From NCBI GenBank assembly GCA_002118135.1, contig BDIU01000009.1, forward strand, positions 62,001 to 126,000: a stretch of 64,000 nucleotides of DNA. The letters run 5' to 3'. The notes under the pieces are model-generated. The model had not been told where the DNA came from. It did no database searches and saw only the letters and a program-made list of their open reading frames with translations. Numbering within the stretch: position 1 is the first letter of the stretch; every line of letters begins with the position of its first letter. Below are positions 1 to 10,468 of this stretch, piece by piece. A program made the translations under genes and the position numbers. Source of the stretch: Trebouxia sp. TZW2008 (Eukaryota > Chlorophyta > Trebouxiophyceae > Trebouxiales > Trebouxiaceae).

Positions 1-51
1 TATATCGGCCACATATTTCTGGTGCACTGACCTAATGATACTCTTTCATAG

Positions 52-618
52 GTGGGACGCTTCTTTGTGACCAGTGACATCCTGTGTCTCTTCATCCAAG
101 GCGCTGGAGGTGGAATGCAGCCCAGCCAGAACGCATCATCACGCCGTATGGGAAGGGTACTGTTGCTGATTGGTTTGGGAGCACAGCTGGTCTTCTTCTC
201 TGTGTTCCTCAGCATTACAGTGTATGTCAACAAAGCACGCATATACGGTCTCAGGACAAACTCAACCTTGAGGCCAGTCTTCTTCTGCTTGTACAGCACT
301 ATTGCCCTTATGTTCACTAGAAACATCTACAGGTTGGCTGAGTTTGCACAGGGGTATGATGCTTTCATTGCAACCCATGAGGCGTTCTTTTACGTTTTTG
401 ACTTCACCATGATTTTCAGTTGTTTCTTGTTGTATGCTTGGTTCCATTTTGGACTATACCTAGGGCCTCAGGCAAAAGCAATAGGCACAGAGGGTCCTAA
501 GAATGGTCTTGAACAGTTGTCAAACAACATTCCAGTCTCAGCAAACTCTAGTGGTACTGAGCTCATACAGCACCACACTGGACAGGCAAATGCTAAGGTC
601 AGGCTTCAGAATGTGTAA
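52..618 (+). CDS. RTA1-like membrane protein, 3' terminal exon (partial)
   Basis: This is the last coding exon of a multi-pass membrane protein. It opens right after a TAG acceptor at 49-51 and runs 188 codons to a TAA; the 5' exons lie before the window. The conserved start (GRFFVTSDILCLFIQGAGGG) and the later segment IYRLAEFAQGYD followed by THEAFFYVFDF are hallmarks of the RTA1/RTM1 family, whose fungal members are seven-helix proteins linked to lipid export and stress resistance. Four hydrophobic stretches are visible (about residues 1-20, 35-57, 72-90, 108-130), followed by a polar tail of about 50 residues. The family is best known from fungi but also occurs in algae; substrate here is unknown. 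The GTG at position 52 belongs to the exon and is not a start codon. Confidence 0.8.
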   Translation: MGRFFVTSDILCLFIQGAGGGMQPSQNASSRRMGRVLLLIGLGAQLVFFSVFLSITVYVNKARIYGLRTNSTLRPVFFCLYSTIALMFTRNIYRLAEFAQGYDAFIATHEAFFYVFDFTMIFSCFLLYAWFHFGLYLGPQAKAIGTEGPKNGLEQLSNNIPVSANSSGTELIQHHTGQANAKVRLQNV

Positions 619-1899
619 ATATGTATTCTGGGACAGCATTGCCAGCTGGAAGTGTTCCAGGCTATTGCAAACATGCCAGAAATTCTCTTTGCGCAGCTAT
701 CTCAAGCATTGCATATTGCATTCATGAACTGAGGGGGAGTGGTTGCACAGTCTGGTCTATGCATTGAGATGGCTTTCAATGCAAGCCAAGTGCACAAGTG
801 AGACGCAGATGAAACTCAGAGCCAGTGCAGCACTGACTTTAGCAGCTGAGGATCCTAATAATGGGCAAGATGCTCTGTAGCACATCTGCATGCCACTCAC
901 GCAAGCTTCGAAGCTCACACGTTTAGGCCCTAAACCCTGAAGAACACCTGTCCGGAGCATCTGAACATTTGTGTTGTTTGTCTGACACCTTAGCCTGCAA
1001 ATTTTGGCCAGGTATCAGCGCTGGCAACAGCAGCAGTTGCTCGAGTTATGCATATATGCTTGCATATACACCAGTGCACAGCGCTAGTGAGCCAATCCGT
1101 GATCATGTGCATGCTCATGACTGCTGATCAAGCGGGGTGCAATGGACAAAGCTCACAATCATGATGATCAGCCACTTGTACAGTACCAGTGTGCACTGAG
1201 CCTTTGCAAGCTGCAATGGTTGCTGGCAATTGGCAGCAGGGCAGGACAGCGTGGTGCCACCGCAACAGTGCGAAACAAGTTTGGCGGCTACACGGACATT
1301 TGCGAGGCCCATATATGCCCACGACACTGCAGCAACACTGCCCATCAACTTCACATCATCACATGTTGCAGATCGTACAAGTTTAAAATTTTAGCCTAAT
1401 AAAAGAAGACTTAGTGTGCTGGCTGACCCAGGCCTGTCAGAATAGCAATTGCTCTACAGGCAGCAATCCTGGGCTGCCTTCTCTTTCAGGAGCTCCCATT
1501 ATTATGGCGCCTAACGGCATGGACTGGTCCACTACTCTTGATGGCTGACCTAGAAGGCTGACAGCTGCAATCTCAGCTTCGCCACAAAAGTCGTGATGCA
1601 GCTTGCATCGTTTGCATTGTGATGCAGTGCGGCTTCAGGTTGGCAAGACCCTTCCAGGTTGACCAAATGCGATGTGAAGGTTTGCTTTGTTCAAAGGCTT
1701 CCTGTCTACTTTGTACAAAGTTGAAGTCCTGCTCTTCTGGACATGAAGGGGGCAAAGCGCGCTGAACGGTTTAGAATGTACAGAATTGGGGAGAATTTGC
1801 AGGTACAACATAAATCACTTGGTCACTCTGCCTATCTTGTTTACATCATGCGTTCATGCAGACACATCCCTGGAGGTGTGCATGCTACTGCTATTGCTA
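619..1899. other. Intergenic region between convergent genes
   Basis: This stretch lies between the stop of the RTA1-like gene (+) and the stop of the CW-finger gene (-). It should hold both 3' UTRs. An AATAAAAG motif sits near 1399. I see no convincing coding exon or RNA gene in it. Confidence 0.6.
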
Positions 1900-4800
1900 C
1901 TACTGCCTTTGGACTGAAGCACTGCCTGAACGCTCAGCTATGCCTGCCACTGCTGTTTGTGGTGGTGGTGATCCCTTCTGACTCTGCACGCTTGACTCAA
2001 GCATGCTCTGCCGTTGCAGCTGGTCCTGCTGTTGTTTCCAGCTGCAACTGTGTACAGCGTCATTCCCATCATGCCCACCAGCCAAGCCATTCTGTCTGTC
2101 AAGAGGCACAAATGTTTGATGCTGATCACTTTCTTGAGAATGCTGAGACTGCCCATTTGGATGCAAACTTTGCCTGTCCTGATGCTGCGTCAACGCTGAC
2201 GATTGCAGTTGCTGCTGCGAAGGCTGCCTAGCAAAGCTGCCATCCAGAGCATCAGTCTGTATTGCAGACACAGACTGATGCTCTGTCTGCTGAAGGGGAT
2301 GCCTGAGTTGCAGCTGTCCTGCATCAGGTTGAGATGATTGTTGTGGCGGAATCTGCTGCTGTAGCTGCTGCGGGTGATGCTGCTGCTGGTAACCAGGCAG
2401 TCTCGCCAGCAGCTGAGAGTCAGGGTGCTGCTGATGCTGCATCTGCAGTGCTTGCTGTGATACTAGCTGTTGCTGTGATGGCAGCATTGCAGCTAAACTA
2501 GCAAGAGTGGAAGCCGATTGCGTCGCAGCAGAGGGCTGAGCAGCAGGGACATTTGCCACAGCAGGGTTTTGCATAGGGGGGCGAGTCAGCGTCTGGGCAC
2601 GTGACTGCCCATGTGACTGCGCATGTGACTGCCCATGTGACAGCGCCTGGCTTGGCGGTGGCAGCCGCACTTGTGACTGTGACGACACTTGAGGCTGTGG
2701 GTGCGTCAGTGCTTGCGGTTGCGTCTGAGACAGGATCTGCGAGAGTGAGTGAGGCCTGCCCTGCCCAGGCATCCCTGAAGGGGATGTGGGCTGGGGTGAT
2801 TGAACCCCAGCAGGCTGCTCTGGTTTCAGAGCAGCTACCACTGCTGATGGTGCTGCTGCTTGTGCTGCTGCTGTCACTGCTGCAGCAGCAGGTGGGTTTT
2901 GTGGCTTGCTGACTTGTGCGCGGGGAATGACATCAGGTATCTGGGACGTGACGTCTAGGCCGAGCATGGCGGCTGCTGTCATAGCTTGCCGCTTGAGTGC
3001 TGCAGCTTCTGCTGCTTGAGCAGCCCCAGATGGGAAATTGCCACCCTGCACACCAGCAATATTGCAGCTGTTGGTTCCCAACGAATCAACAGATGTACAC
3101 TCCAGGGTAGGGAGCCAGATTGGCTCACTGGACTTCCTGCCCTGAAAGCACAGGTGAATGTGCCTGTGGTACTGTTGAGAAAATGTCAAAGACCATGCAA
3201 AGAGTAATGGTGCATAATAAAGCAAACATGACCCTGGCATGTCTTGTGTCCGGTGCAACTCTAGCACAAATGGACTGGTGTAGCAGCACGGTCCAGGCAA
3301 AAGCAATGGTGATCAAGTACAACGTGCTAAAACTAAGCGTTTTGACAAGCTAAAGTTGAGCGTTTTGACTGGCTAGCTGGAAAAGGCCTGCTGAGCTGCA
3401 ATGCTATAAGCGCATTTAGTGGCACCCTGCAAAGGTTTGGTTTCAGGGCTGTAATCTCTGTCAAAAGTCATTTGCCACTGACTCTGTCGAGCTCTGGTAG
3501 AATGAATGAGAAGTGGCAAGGCAAGAACATGTTGGCAAATTGTACAAGCCGTGTCAAGCTTGATGGATGCCAGTGCAAGAATAGTGAAACAGACCCAGAG
3601 CAACAATTATGACGCTCCTTGTTAACACGTGATGGCATGACATTGACACCTACCTCAAAGTAGCGTGCAGCACTTGCCACGTCAGCTGCCTGAGCAGCTA
3701 GCTCAGCAGCTGCTGGGGTATGGGTGGCCAAGCCCTCCCAAACCCAGAAGGGCGGCGGGGTAATGGCCTTGCCCTTGCCCTTTACAATTTCCCACAACCC
3801 TCCTAGGGCTAGCAGCTTCTCAAAGCCCTTGTGCTGCTTGCGAGCCTACAGCAGAGCAAGGCTTGTTGGACCAAATTTGACTGAAACTTATTTAAATTCA
3901 TTGAAATTAAAACAAACCAAGTTTTTTGGATTTTTTAACGGAATCATCTGCATGGTAATTGTGCTGTTTGCACGCTTGACAGCAGCACCATCACCGGAGC
4001 AAATTAGGCTTGCTTGAATGGCCTACACTGTCTTTCAACATCAAGAAAAGAAAACTGCTCCCAAAATTGAGGTGGCACCAATGGAAAATCATCCTCCAGT
4101 GACTGGGGCCAGCAAAAGGGGGGACTATCAATGAGCAAACTGGTTAGTGCTGACTCGCATGCAGTGAACAAGCAAAAAGGCTGTCAATACCTTTTGTGTT
4201 GGGCGCATTGCAGCAGCCTGGGCTGCAGCATTCTGCCCTGAGGGCGGTCTGGAACCGCCCTGCCTGCTCTGATGTCTGGGGGGCCCTGGAGGGGGTGGCG
4301 ACTCTTCCTTGAGGGGCAAGGAGGGGGGTCTTTTGGGGCGCAGGGAATGTCTTACACCTCCTGTGGGCACCATGGTATGGTCAGTTGCCTCTCCTGTACT
4401 GTTGTTCAAATTTGGCGTATCGGACGTCCCTATAAAGACGCTCAGAACAAGCCTGCCTGGCAAGACAGGACTTGGGTCACACACACCTAGCACATGTCCT
4501 GGAACGTGTAAGTATTACTACTTTATCATTGGCATGTTGTGCAACACAGCAGCGACCCTCAGGCATCCCTGCTGTGATGATCAGACAAAGCCAGCTTGAC
4601 AAGATGCGAATTGGGCCACACTTACCTAGCATCTTTGCTAGGATGTCTGATCATAAGTGACGCTAGTGTTTGCTTTCATGCATATCAGTCCAGCCATCTC
4701 AGGAGCTGCTGTGCACCTTGTCACTAGGACCAGCTACTGAGTCAGCTTCTATGCAGCTCAGCGCTAGTACCAGCTGCCAAAAGAGCTGCCATGCTGTTCA

Positions 4801-7517
4801 GATCTAGAAGCAATCACCTGAAGACCTTCTATGCAGCTCATCACCAGAGTCGGCTACCTAGACAGCTTCTGTGTGGCTCAACACTAGTATCAGCTGCCAC
4901 ACGAGCTGCCATGCCGTTCAGATATAGAAGCAATCACCTGAAGACCTTCTATGCAGCTCATCACCAGAGGCGGCTACCCAGACAGCTTCTGTGTGGCTCA
5001 GCACTAGTGTCAGCGGCGAGAAGAGCTGCCATGCCATTCAGAAATAGCAGCAAACACCTGAAGACCTTCTATGCAGCTCAGCACAAAACACAGCTGACTG
5101 AACACCGTCTGTGCAGATCGTCACTAGGATCAGCTAATTAGACAGCTTCTGTGCAGTTCAGCACTACTTTCAGCCACCAAAGGAGCTGCCATGCCATTCA
5201 GAAGTAGCAGCAGCTCACCTGAAGACCTTATATGCAGCTCAGCATAAAACACAGCTGACTGAACACCTTCTGTGCAGCTCGTCACCAGGATCAGCTAATT
5301 AGACAGCTCCTGTGCAGCTCAGCACTAGTTGCAGCCACCAAAGGAGCTGCTATGCCATTCAGAACTAGTGGCAATAAGCTGATGATCTTCTATACAGCAC
5401 AAGAAACAGCTGACTGAACAGCTTCTATGCAGCTCGGCACCAGAAGCTGCTACCTGAACAGCTTTCATGCAGCTCAGCATTACTATCAGCTACCGGATAG
5501 CTTCCATGCAGCTCAGCATCAGCAACAATTACCTAAAGAGCTTCCATGCAGCTCTGAAGCATGCGCATCCCCATCGCGATTGGCCTTTGGCTTGTAATCC
5601 AAATCATGTACATTAGCCTCAGCCTGAGGGTACAGGCGAGAAGAAGAGCTTGACCCCAGTCGGGTTCGCTGGGCTTCAAAGGGGGGGTCAAGGGCTGACT
5701 CAGCTCGTTTAGTACCCTGTGAGCTGCTCCCAGAATTGCTTCTATGGGCTGTTGGCCAGGAAGTTTGGCGAAGACTTTTGCTTGCAGCTTTTGACCTGCA
5801 AAAGTTGTAGCATCTTAGCATTAGGTACGGGCTTGTCCCTGATTGATATGCAGTCGCAATGCTGGCCCCATTGTCTGCACACCTTTGGGCGACAAGATGA
5901 GCCTGATGTATGGCCCACAGAAACAGGGTGAGGCATACCTGTTACCTCCCTCGCGTCCGCGCGTGCACAGGTATAGATCAATCAATCAATCAATTTTGAC
6001 TGGCAGCAAATCACAAACATTCTCTGCAAAGAGACGTTAGCTCGACAGGCATTGAGTTGTTGCTAAAGCCAAGTGGTGCCTTGTGACACTTTCAGGCCCA
6101 GGCCAGCGCCTTTCTTTTGAGCTGTAAGGAGCTGTTCAGCAGCACTCAAGCTCTGTGCTGGAACTTGACAAAACCTCAACGATTGGCATGACATAGGATA
6201 GGGAAAACCAGCTGCACAATGCAAAAGATGACCAGAATGAGAACTTTTGGTCCTGAGTGCGTGAGTATGATGCTGGACAAGATCATACTGACCCAGCAGA
6301 TAAGCATGATCTGCTGGATCATACTTAGCAGATTCAGAAGCCGCGCAAACTAGTTTCCTTGAATAAAAACTTCATGAAAAACCACTCACTCTCTATTTTG
6401 TTCTGTTAAGGAATTCATCATCTCCGGGGTTCCAGGTGGAAATAAAATATTAACAGGTGCCAAAATCAGCATTTACAGGGCAGATGCAATAATCCTCCAA
6501 TAGAGGTTGGCCTCAAATACTGGCACAGACAGCATTCTCATACAATCTTCAATGACATACTGAGCCTGAATGACGAAGCAGTACATACAAATTTATTTAC
6601 ATGCTCAAGCAGCCATGTGTGCTGACATTTCCTTGGGGCATCACAAGCTCACAACATCAGCCTACTCTTTCAGAACAGTGATCATGGTAAATGTCTTGAT
6701 GTAATCCTAAGTCTGCTGAAGCCAGCACAACAGAGCACATCTTAGCTTACATCAGCAGTACAGTATCAACGCTTTAGTGTGTGATGGCATCATAGGGGAG
6801 CACATCAGCTAACCTGTCAGCATGACTCCTACTTTTGCTCTTGTTTGGGACATGCCTGCTGCTTGAGGGTGCTTTGTACTCTGCCTCACCAAAGCCTGGG
6901 TCAATCTCAACATCCAGCTTGTAGCTCTGCAGCAAAAGACAGGGAGAGTGAGTTCACATGCTGCAGCCAGCCAACAAAGCTGATGGCATGTGCCATACAG
7001 TGGCAATGATTATAGGTTTAGTCAGTCTGTGAGGTACTGAAACGGCCCCAACCCCTCCCAAAGCATGATTTTCTGTGCCACATGATGCATGTGGAAGCAT
7101 ATGCAACTGCATGGGTGCAGCAGGGAGGTGTTGATCTTGATCTTGAACTTGCACTTGCAAGGCAATGTTTGACCAAGTGTTATCTGGAGACTGGGCCTTT
7201 TGAATGGCTCATACCTCTTCAGGAGCTTCGCAGGCTGCCTTCTCCTCGTCTGGGTTCATGTAACAGTACCTAAGCGCAACACACCAGTCCTTGAGCCAAG
7301 CTCAAAGCATATAGGTATGACATAAACGGCAACAGGCGTGCGGAAAGCACGCTGACCATGGAGTATCTTCGTCGATGACAGTGCCTGGAGGTAGTCTTCG
7401 CCATTTCTGGCAGTTCGGATTGTCGCATTGCGCCCAGACGTCCTCCTGAGCTTTTGCAGTTGCTGCTGATGCAGATTTTGCCGCACCGGAACCGCTTTTT
7501 TTGCCACCCTTGGCCAT
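1900..7517 (-). CDS. CW-type zinc-finger, glutamine-rich nuclear protein
   Basis: Seven exons join in phase: 7517-7357, 7269-7215, 6926-6814, 5795-5533, 4456-4191, 3845-3654, 3045-1900, giving 731 residues. The start is the ATG at 7517 with a basic Lys/Ser/Ala leader. A CW zinc finger spans about residues 28-67. Trp28 begins it, Cys31 and Cys36 form the C-x4-C pair, and Trp39, Trp54, Cys56 and Cys67 complete it. Its second half (YCYMNPDEEKAAC) is split off into exon 2. CW fingers in plants and animals read methylated H3K4. Residues 351-731 (exon 7) are extremely Gln/Ser/Pro-rich, with QQQ and HGQSHAQS-type runs, like transcription co-regulators. Exon 6 holds a distinctive aromatic patch (PPPFWVWEGLATHT) that I do not recognise. 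The first donor is the unusual GTCAGC. Intron 4 carries a large echo array. The first two exons are the surest; the long downstream chain rests on phase agreement only. Confidence 0.78.
4690..5560. repeat. Echo array of CW-gene exon 4 donor
   Basis: About 14 degenerate units of 55-65 bp, built on GAGCTGCATAGAAGCTGTT on the minus strand, fill intron 4 right after the exon 4 donor at 5533. Several units repeat the exon end followed by GGTAGC or GGTAAT, so they look like copies of the real donor. The pattern reads as tandem duplication of the exon-intron junction. Confidence 0.8.
5861..5995 (+). repeat. Dispersed repeat family R1, copy a
   Basis: This copy matches related segments at 14327-14460 and 53229-53347 on the other strand, and partly at 48453-48500. 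Shared landmarks are CCATTGTCTGCACACC, then CAGAAACAGGGTGAGGC, then ACCTCGCG and CACAGGTAT, and a terminal (ATCA)n run. The short tail and intron locations suggest a SINE-like retroelement. The copy lies in an intron of the CW-finger gene. Confidence 0.65.
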
Positions 7518-8174
7518 ACTGGACGCTGTTCAAATGCAGAAAGCTTTTACGACGGGTTGGCGGGGTCGAGAAGCTTGTGGGGCGCTTTCACTCACGAAGC
7601 TAGCAAGTGAAGAGCACTTGTTTTGATCTTTGCTTTTCTATCCACAATAAATTCCGCACAAGCGCTTCCTGCCTGTCTGCCCGGGCACCTCGTGCAACAT
7701 CGAGCATGCACAACGGCGTTTGTGACTCCGCACAACGCACAGATAGCAAGTAAGGCGCAAAGTTTGCTGCACGAACTTTGCAACAGCGGCTTATTCTGCT
7801 AGCAATAAAAAACGAAAAAGCAGGCGCTATGCGAGCTGCGAGAACATTTCCGAAACGCAATGCATAGTCAACACGCCTGACAACGCCGCCCCCAACACAA
7901 AGACATCTTCGTCGCGTTTGATACTGCAGCTCAGGCGACGCGCAGCCACCCTTGGCCCCGAGTGTGATCCGGATCAATTACGTCCAAGTACGTACCAGAG
8001 CGCGCGCTGTGTGCTGCGTGCAATGCGTCTTGACGGGCATGTGCAGCAAATCTGCAGCGTTCGTCCGGTCGCACGTCGTGCAATTCCTCCCTGCAGCAAG
8101 TTGCTCGTGGCATGATCAGCCTTGGCCTGAACTTGCAGGTCGATCGCTGGACCCCAGCTCCGCCTGCGCAGCGA
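7518..8174. promoter_or_regulatory. Bidirectional promoter region, CW-finger and PITH genes
   Basis: This 657-bp gap separates the divergent start codons of the CW-finger gene (-) and the PITH gene (+). It is visibly richer in CpG (CGCG, GCGCGC near 7990-8010) than neighbouring introns. No other coding exon is convincing here. Transcription start sites cannot be placed from sequence alone. Confidence 0.55.
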
Positions 8175-9657
8175 ATGCCGCCTTTCCAAGGCTGCTGTGC
8201 GCACGATCACGACTGTGAAGAGGCTGACTGCGGACCCTCGTGGTCACTGCACGAACATGTTGACCTTGCACGGGTGTGTCACAAGCTTGGACTTCTGCTC
8301 TTCTACAGTTGCACAAACTCTTTCAGCGATCCCAGGTTGAACGGCTCGGCTCATTGATGTGCATGCATGGCTTCTGTAAGTGTATACTGTCCACTGCAGG
8401 TCTCATGCTTGAATGAAGCCAGCGCCGGCAGCGCAAAGCATGTCTTTCGAGCCTGGCCAGAGCGCCTTCAGGATCCAGCAATCCCTCTAGACAGCAATGA
8501 GGATGACGCAGAGCTGCTGATCACAATACCATTCAATGGTGCCGTCAAAGTCAAGGCGATCAGCATCATTGGAGGCGATGATGGCTTGTCACCTGCAAGA
8601 TTGAAGGCGTATACGAATCGCAATGACCTGGATTTTGCAGCAGTCTCAGACATGGCTCCAGTGCAAGCATGGGATCTGCAAGAGCAACAGCAAGCCAGCA
8701 TGGAGTATCCCACACAGTAAGCATTTACAACAATGTCATTTGTCCAAGCATGCAATGTATGTCAACTGAATTCCTGGCTTGCATTCTTCATCTTGGTGAG
8801 TCATGTGCAACTTGCATGAATATCTCCACCCAAGTTGAGACCTGCACCAATCACACTTGAAAATTCACTGCCGCATGAAACCAAGTGCAACAGCGTGCAA
8901 GGCGCTGTCAGGCATATACCTGTTTTGCTAACCCACACTTCATTGCGCATCATCTGGCGCATGATACATTCTGCCTGTCATCAGCTGAAGCTATGATGAT
9001 CATCCCCATGACAAAACCATGACATAATCTAGTAAATGCTTAGTAACAGCAAATGGTCAGTGGTCAGTGTTGTAAGTATATATATTTGAGGTTGTGGCAT
9101 GTGCCTTGCAGAGTGCTCGGCCACTAAGCGTAGGCTGGTGCAATGCGCTGCAGAGTTGCGAAGTTCAATGGTGTGCATACCTTGATATTGCATATTCCAG
9201 AAAACTTTGGGGCAGACCATACCAGGGTGACATTTATTGGCATCAAAGGAGATTTCACAGAGGTAATCACAGGCTCCCTCTTCTTCTTGCCAAAATAGCA
9301 GTACGTCACAATGCAGACATCTGCTTAGTAGCTCACGTCTGCTTGTTCTGACAGCAGTGTAGTTTGTTGCCTCTTCTGCAGAACATACATGTGGCTACAG
9401 CTGCCATTGTGCATGTGTCAGCTGCAGTGACCAACGACAAAGAGCGTCTGATGCAATGCATGCAAGCTGCATTCATCTTGATCATAGCATGCAAGCAAAT
9501 CTCTGATAACTTGTTGGATGCTGGTTCCTGAGAAGTGTGAGCGTGACTGCAGAGAAAGACAGGACCTGTAACTGCGGTCTATGAAGCAAGAGCAATGCCT
9601 AAAGACCACAAGGTTGCAGACCCCAGCAAGACTTTCCGAGAAGTCGGTGGCTACTGA
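8175..9657 (+). CDS. PITH-domain protein (PITHD1-like)
   Basis: Four exons join in phase: 8175-8273, 8400-8716, 9154-9262, 9553-9657, giving 209 residues, the usual length for PITHD1. The His/Cys-rich leader (CCAHDHDCEEADC) resembles the His/Cys-rich start of animal PITHD1. The PITH core begins at VSCLNEA (residue 34) and includes ELLITIPFNGAVKVKAISI, IPENFGADHTRV and FIGIKGDFTE. It ends with the typical VYEARAMPKDHKVADPSK and a GGY terminus. PITH domains bind the proteasome in thioredoxin-like TXNL1, and PITHD1 is a free-standing cytosolic version. The donor of exon 2 is CA|GTAAGC. The introns are short and carry no echo copies. Confidence 0.93.
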
Positions 9658-10468
9658 TCTGATCTCTGCACAGCACATACTTTGGCATCACATCTGGACC
9701 CTGGAATGCATTGCTGACTTGGGTGCATTTGTCACCACTGTCCATGCGCACCTGTCTGCAAACACATTTAGGCAAGCTGATGTTTGACACGGTGCACAGC
9801 TGATTGTCTCAGTGCAGTCAAGCTTGATGTTGATTGCTTCCAAGATGGTGCGTCTACGGCAGTCTGTGCAAGTGCTGATGCCAATGCACATTCGAACTGA
9901 TGGTAGCATGTGTTACATGACACAGTCCTGTTTGCCAAATCTTTTCAAGCTGTGAGAGCTGCTGCTGCAACTCTCAAAACGATCCAACTCAGCACGAACC
10001 GTCATGGTGGTCAAAAGTCTGATCACTTTGGCTGTAGAGCTGATGCGCTTGGACGCATGCAGCTGTGGCAGGCTGCAAAGTGCAACCAGATAAGCAAAAT
10101 ATTGCGTTAGAGGGGACGACAAGCTTCACGACAATTATTGTTGCAACGTACTAACAGAGGTGAAAACCATCTGTCGAGCCACTGTGCAAATTTGAAATGA
10201 CACCCTAAAGGCCTATCCAAATTAAAGTGGAGACTTTTGCTGCGATCTGTGCGTGCTATCTAAACATTGTCAGCTATTGATCATGCTTCTACACTTGCAA
10301 ATACGCAACGCAGACATATGTTCAGGACTCAATGACATCATGGCATGCATGCAAAGAAGAAGATGGACATTTCATTCTGGAACACTCCCATGCTGTGTAA
10401 GCATGATGCTACTAACTAGACACATTTTGGCAACAACATCACCACGACAGTGGTAACAAGCATTAGCA
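9658..10468. other. Intergenic region between convergent genes
   Basis: This lies between the stop of the PITH gene (+) and the stop of the galactosyltransferase gene (-) and should hold both 3' UTRs. I see no coding exon, RNA gene or repeat here. Confidence 0.6.
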
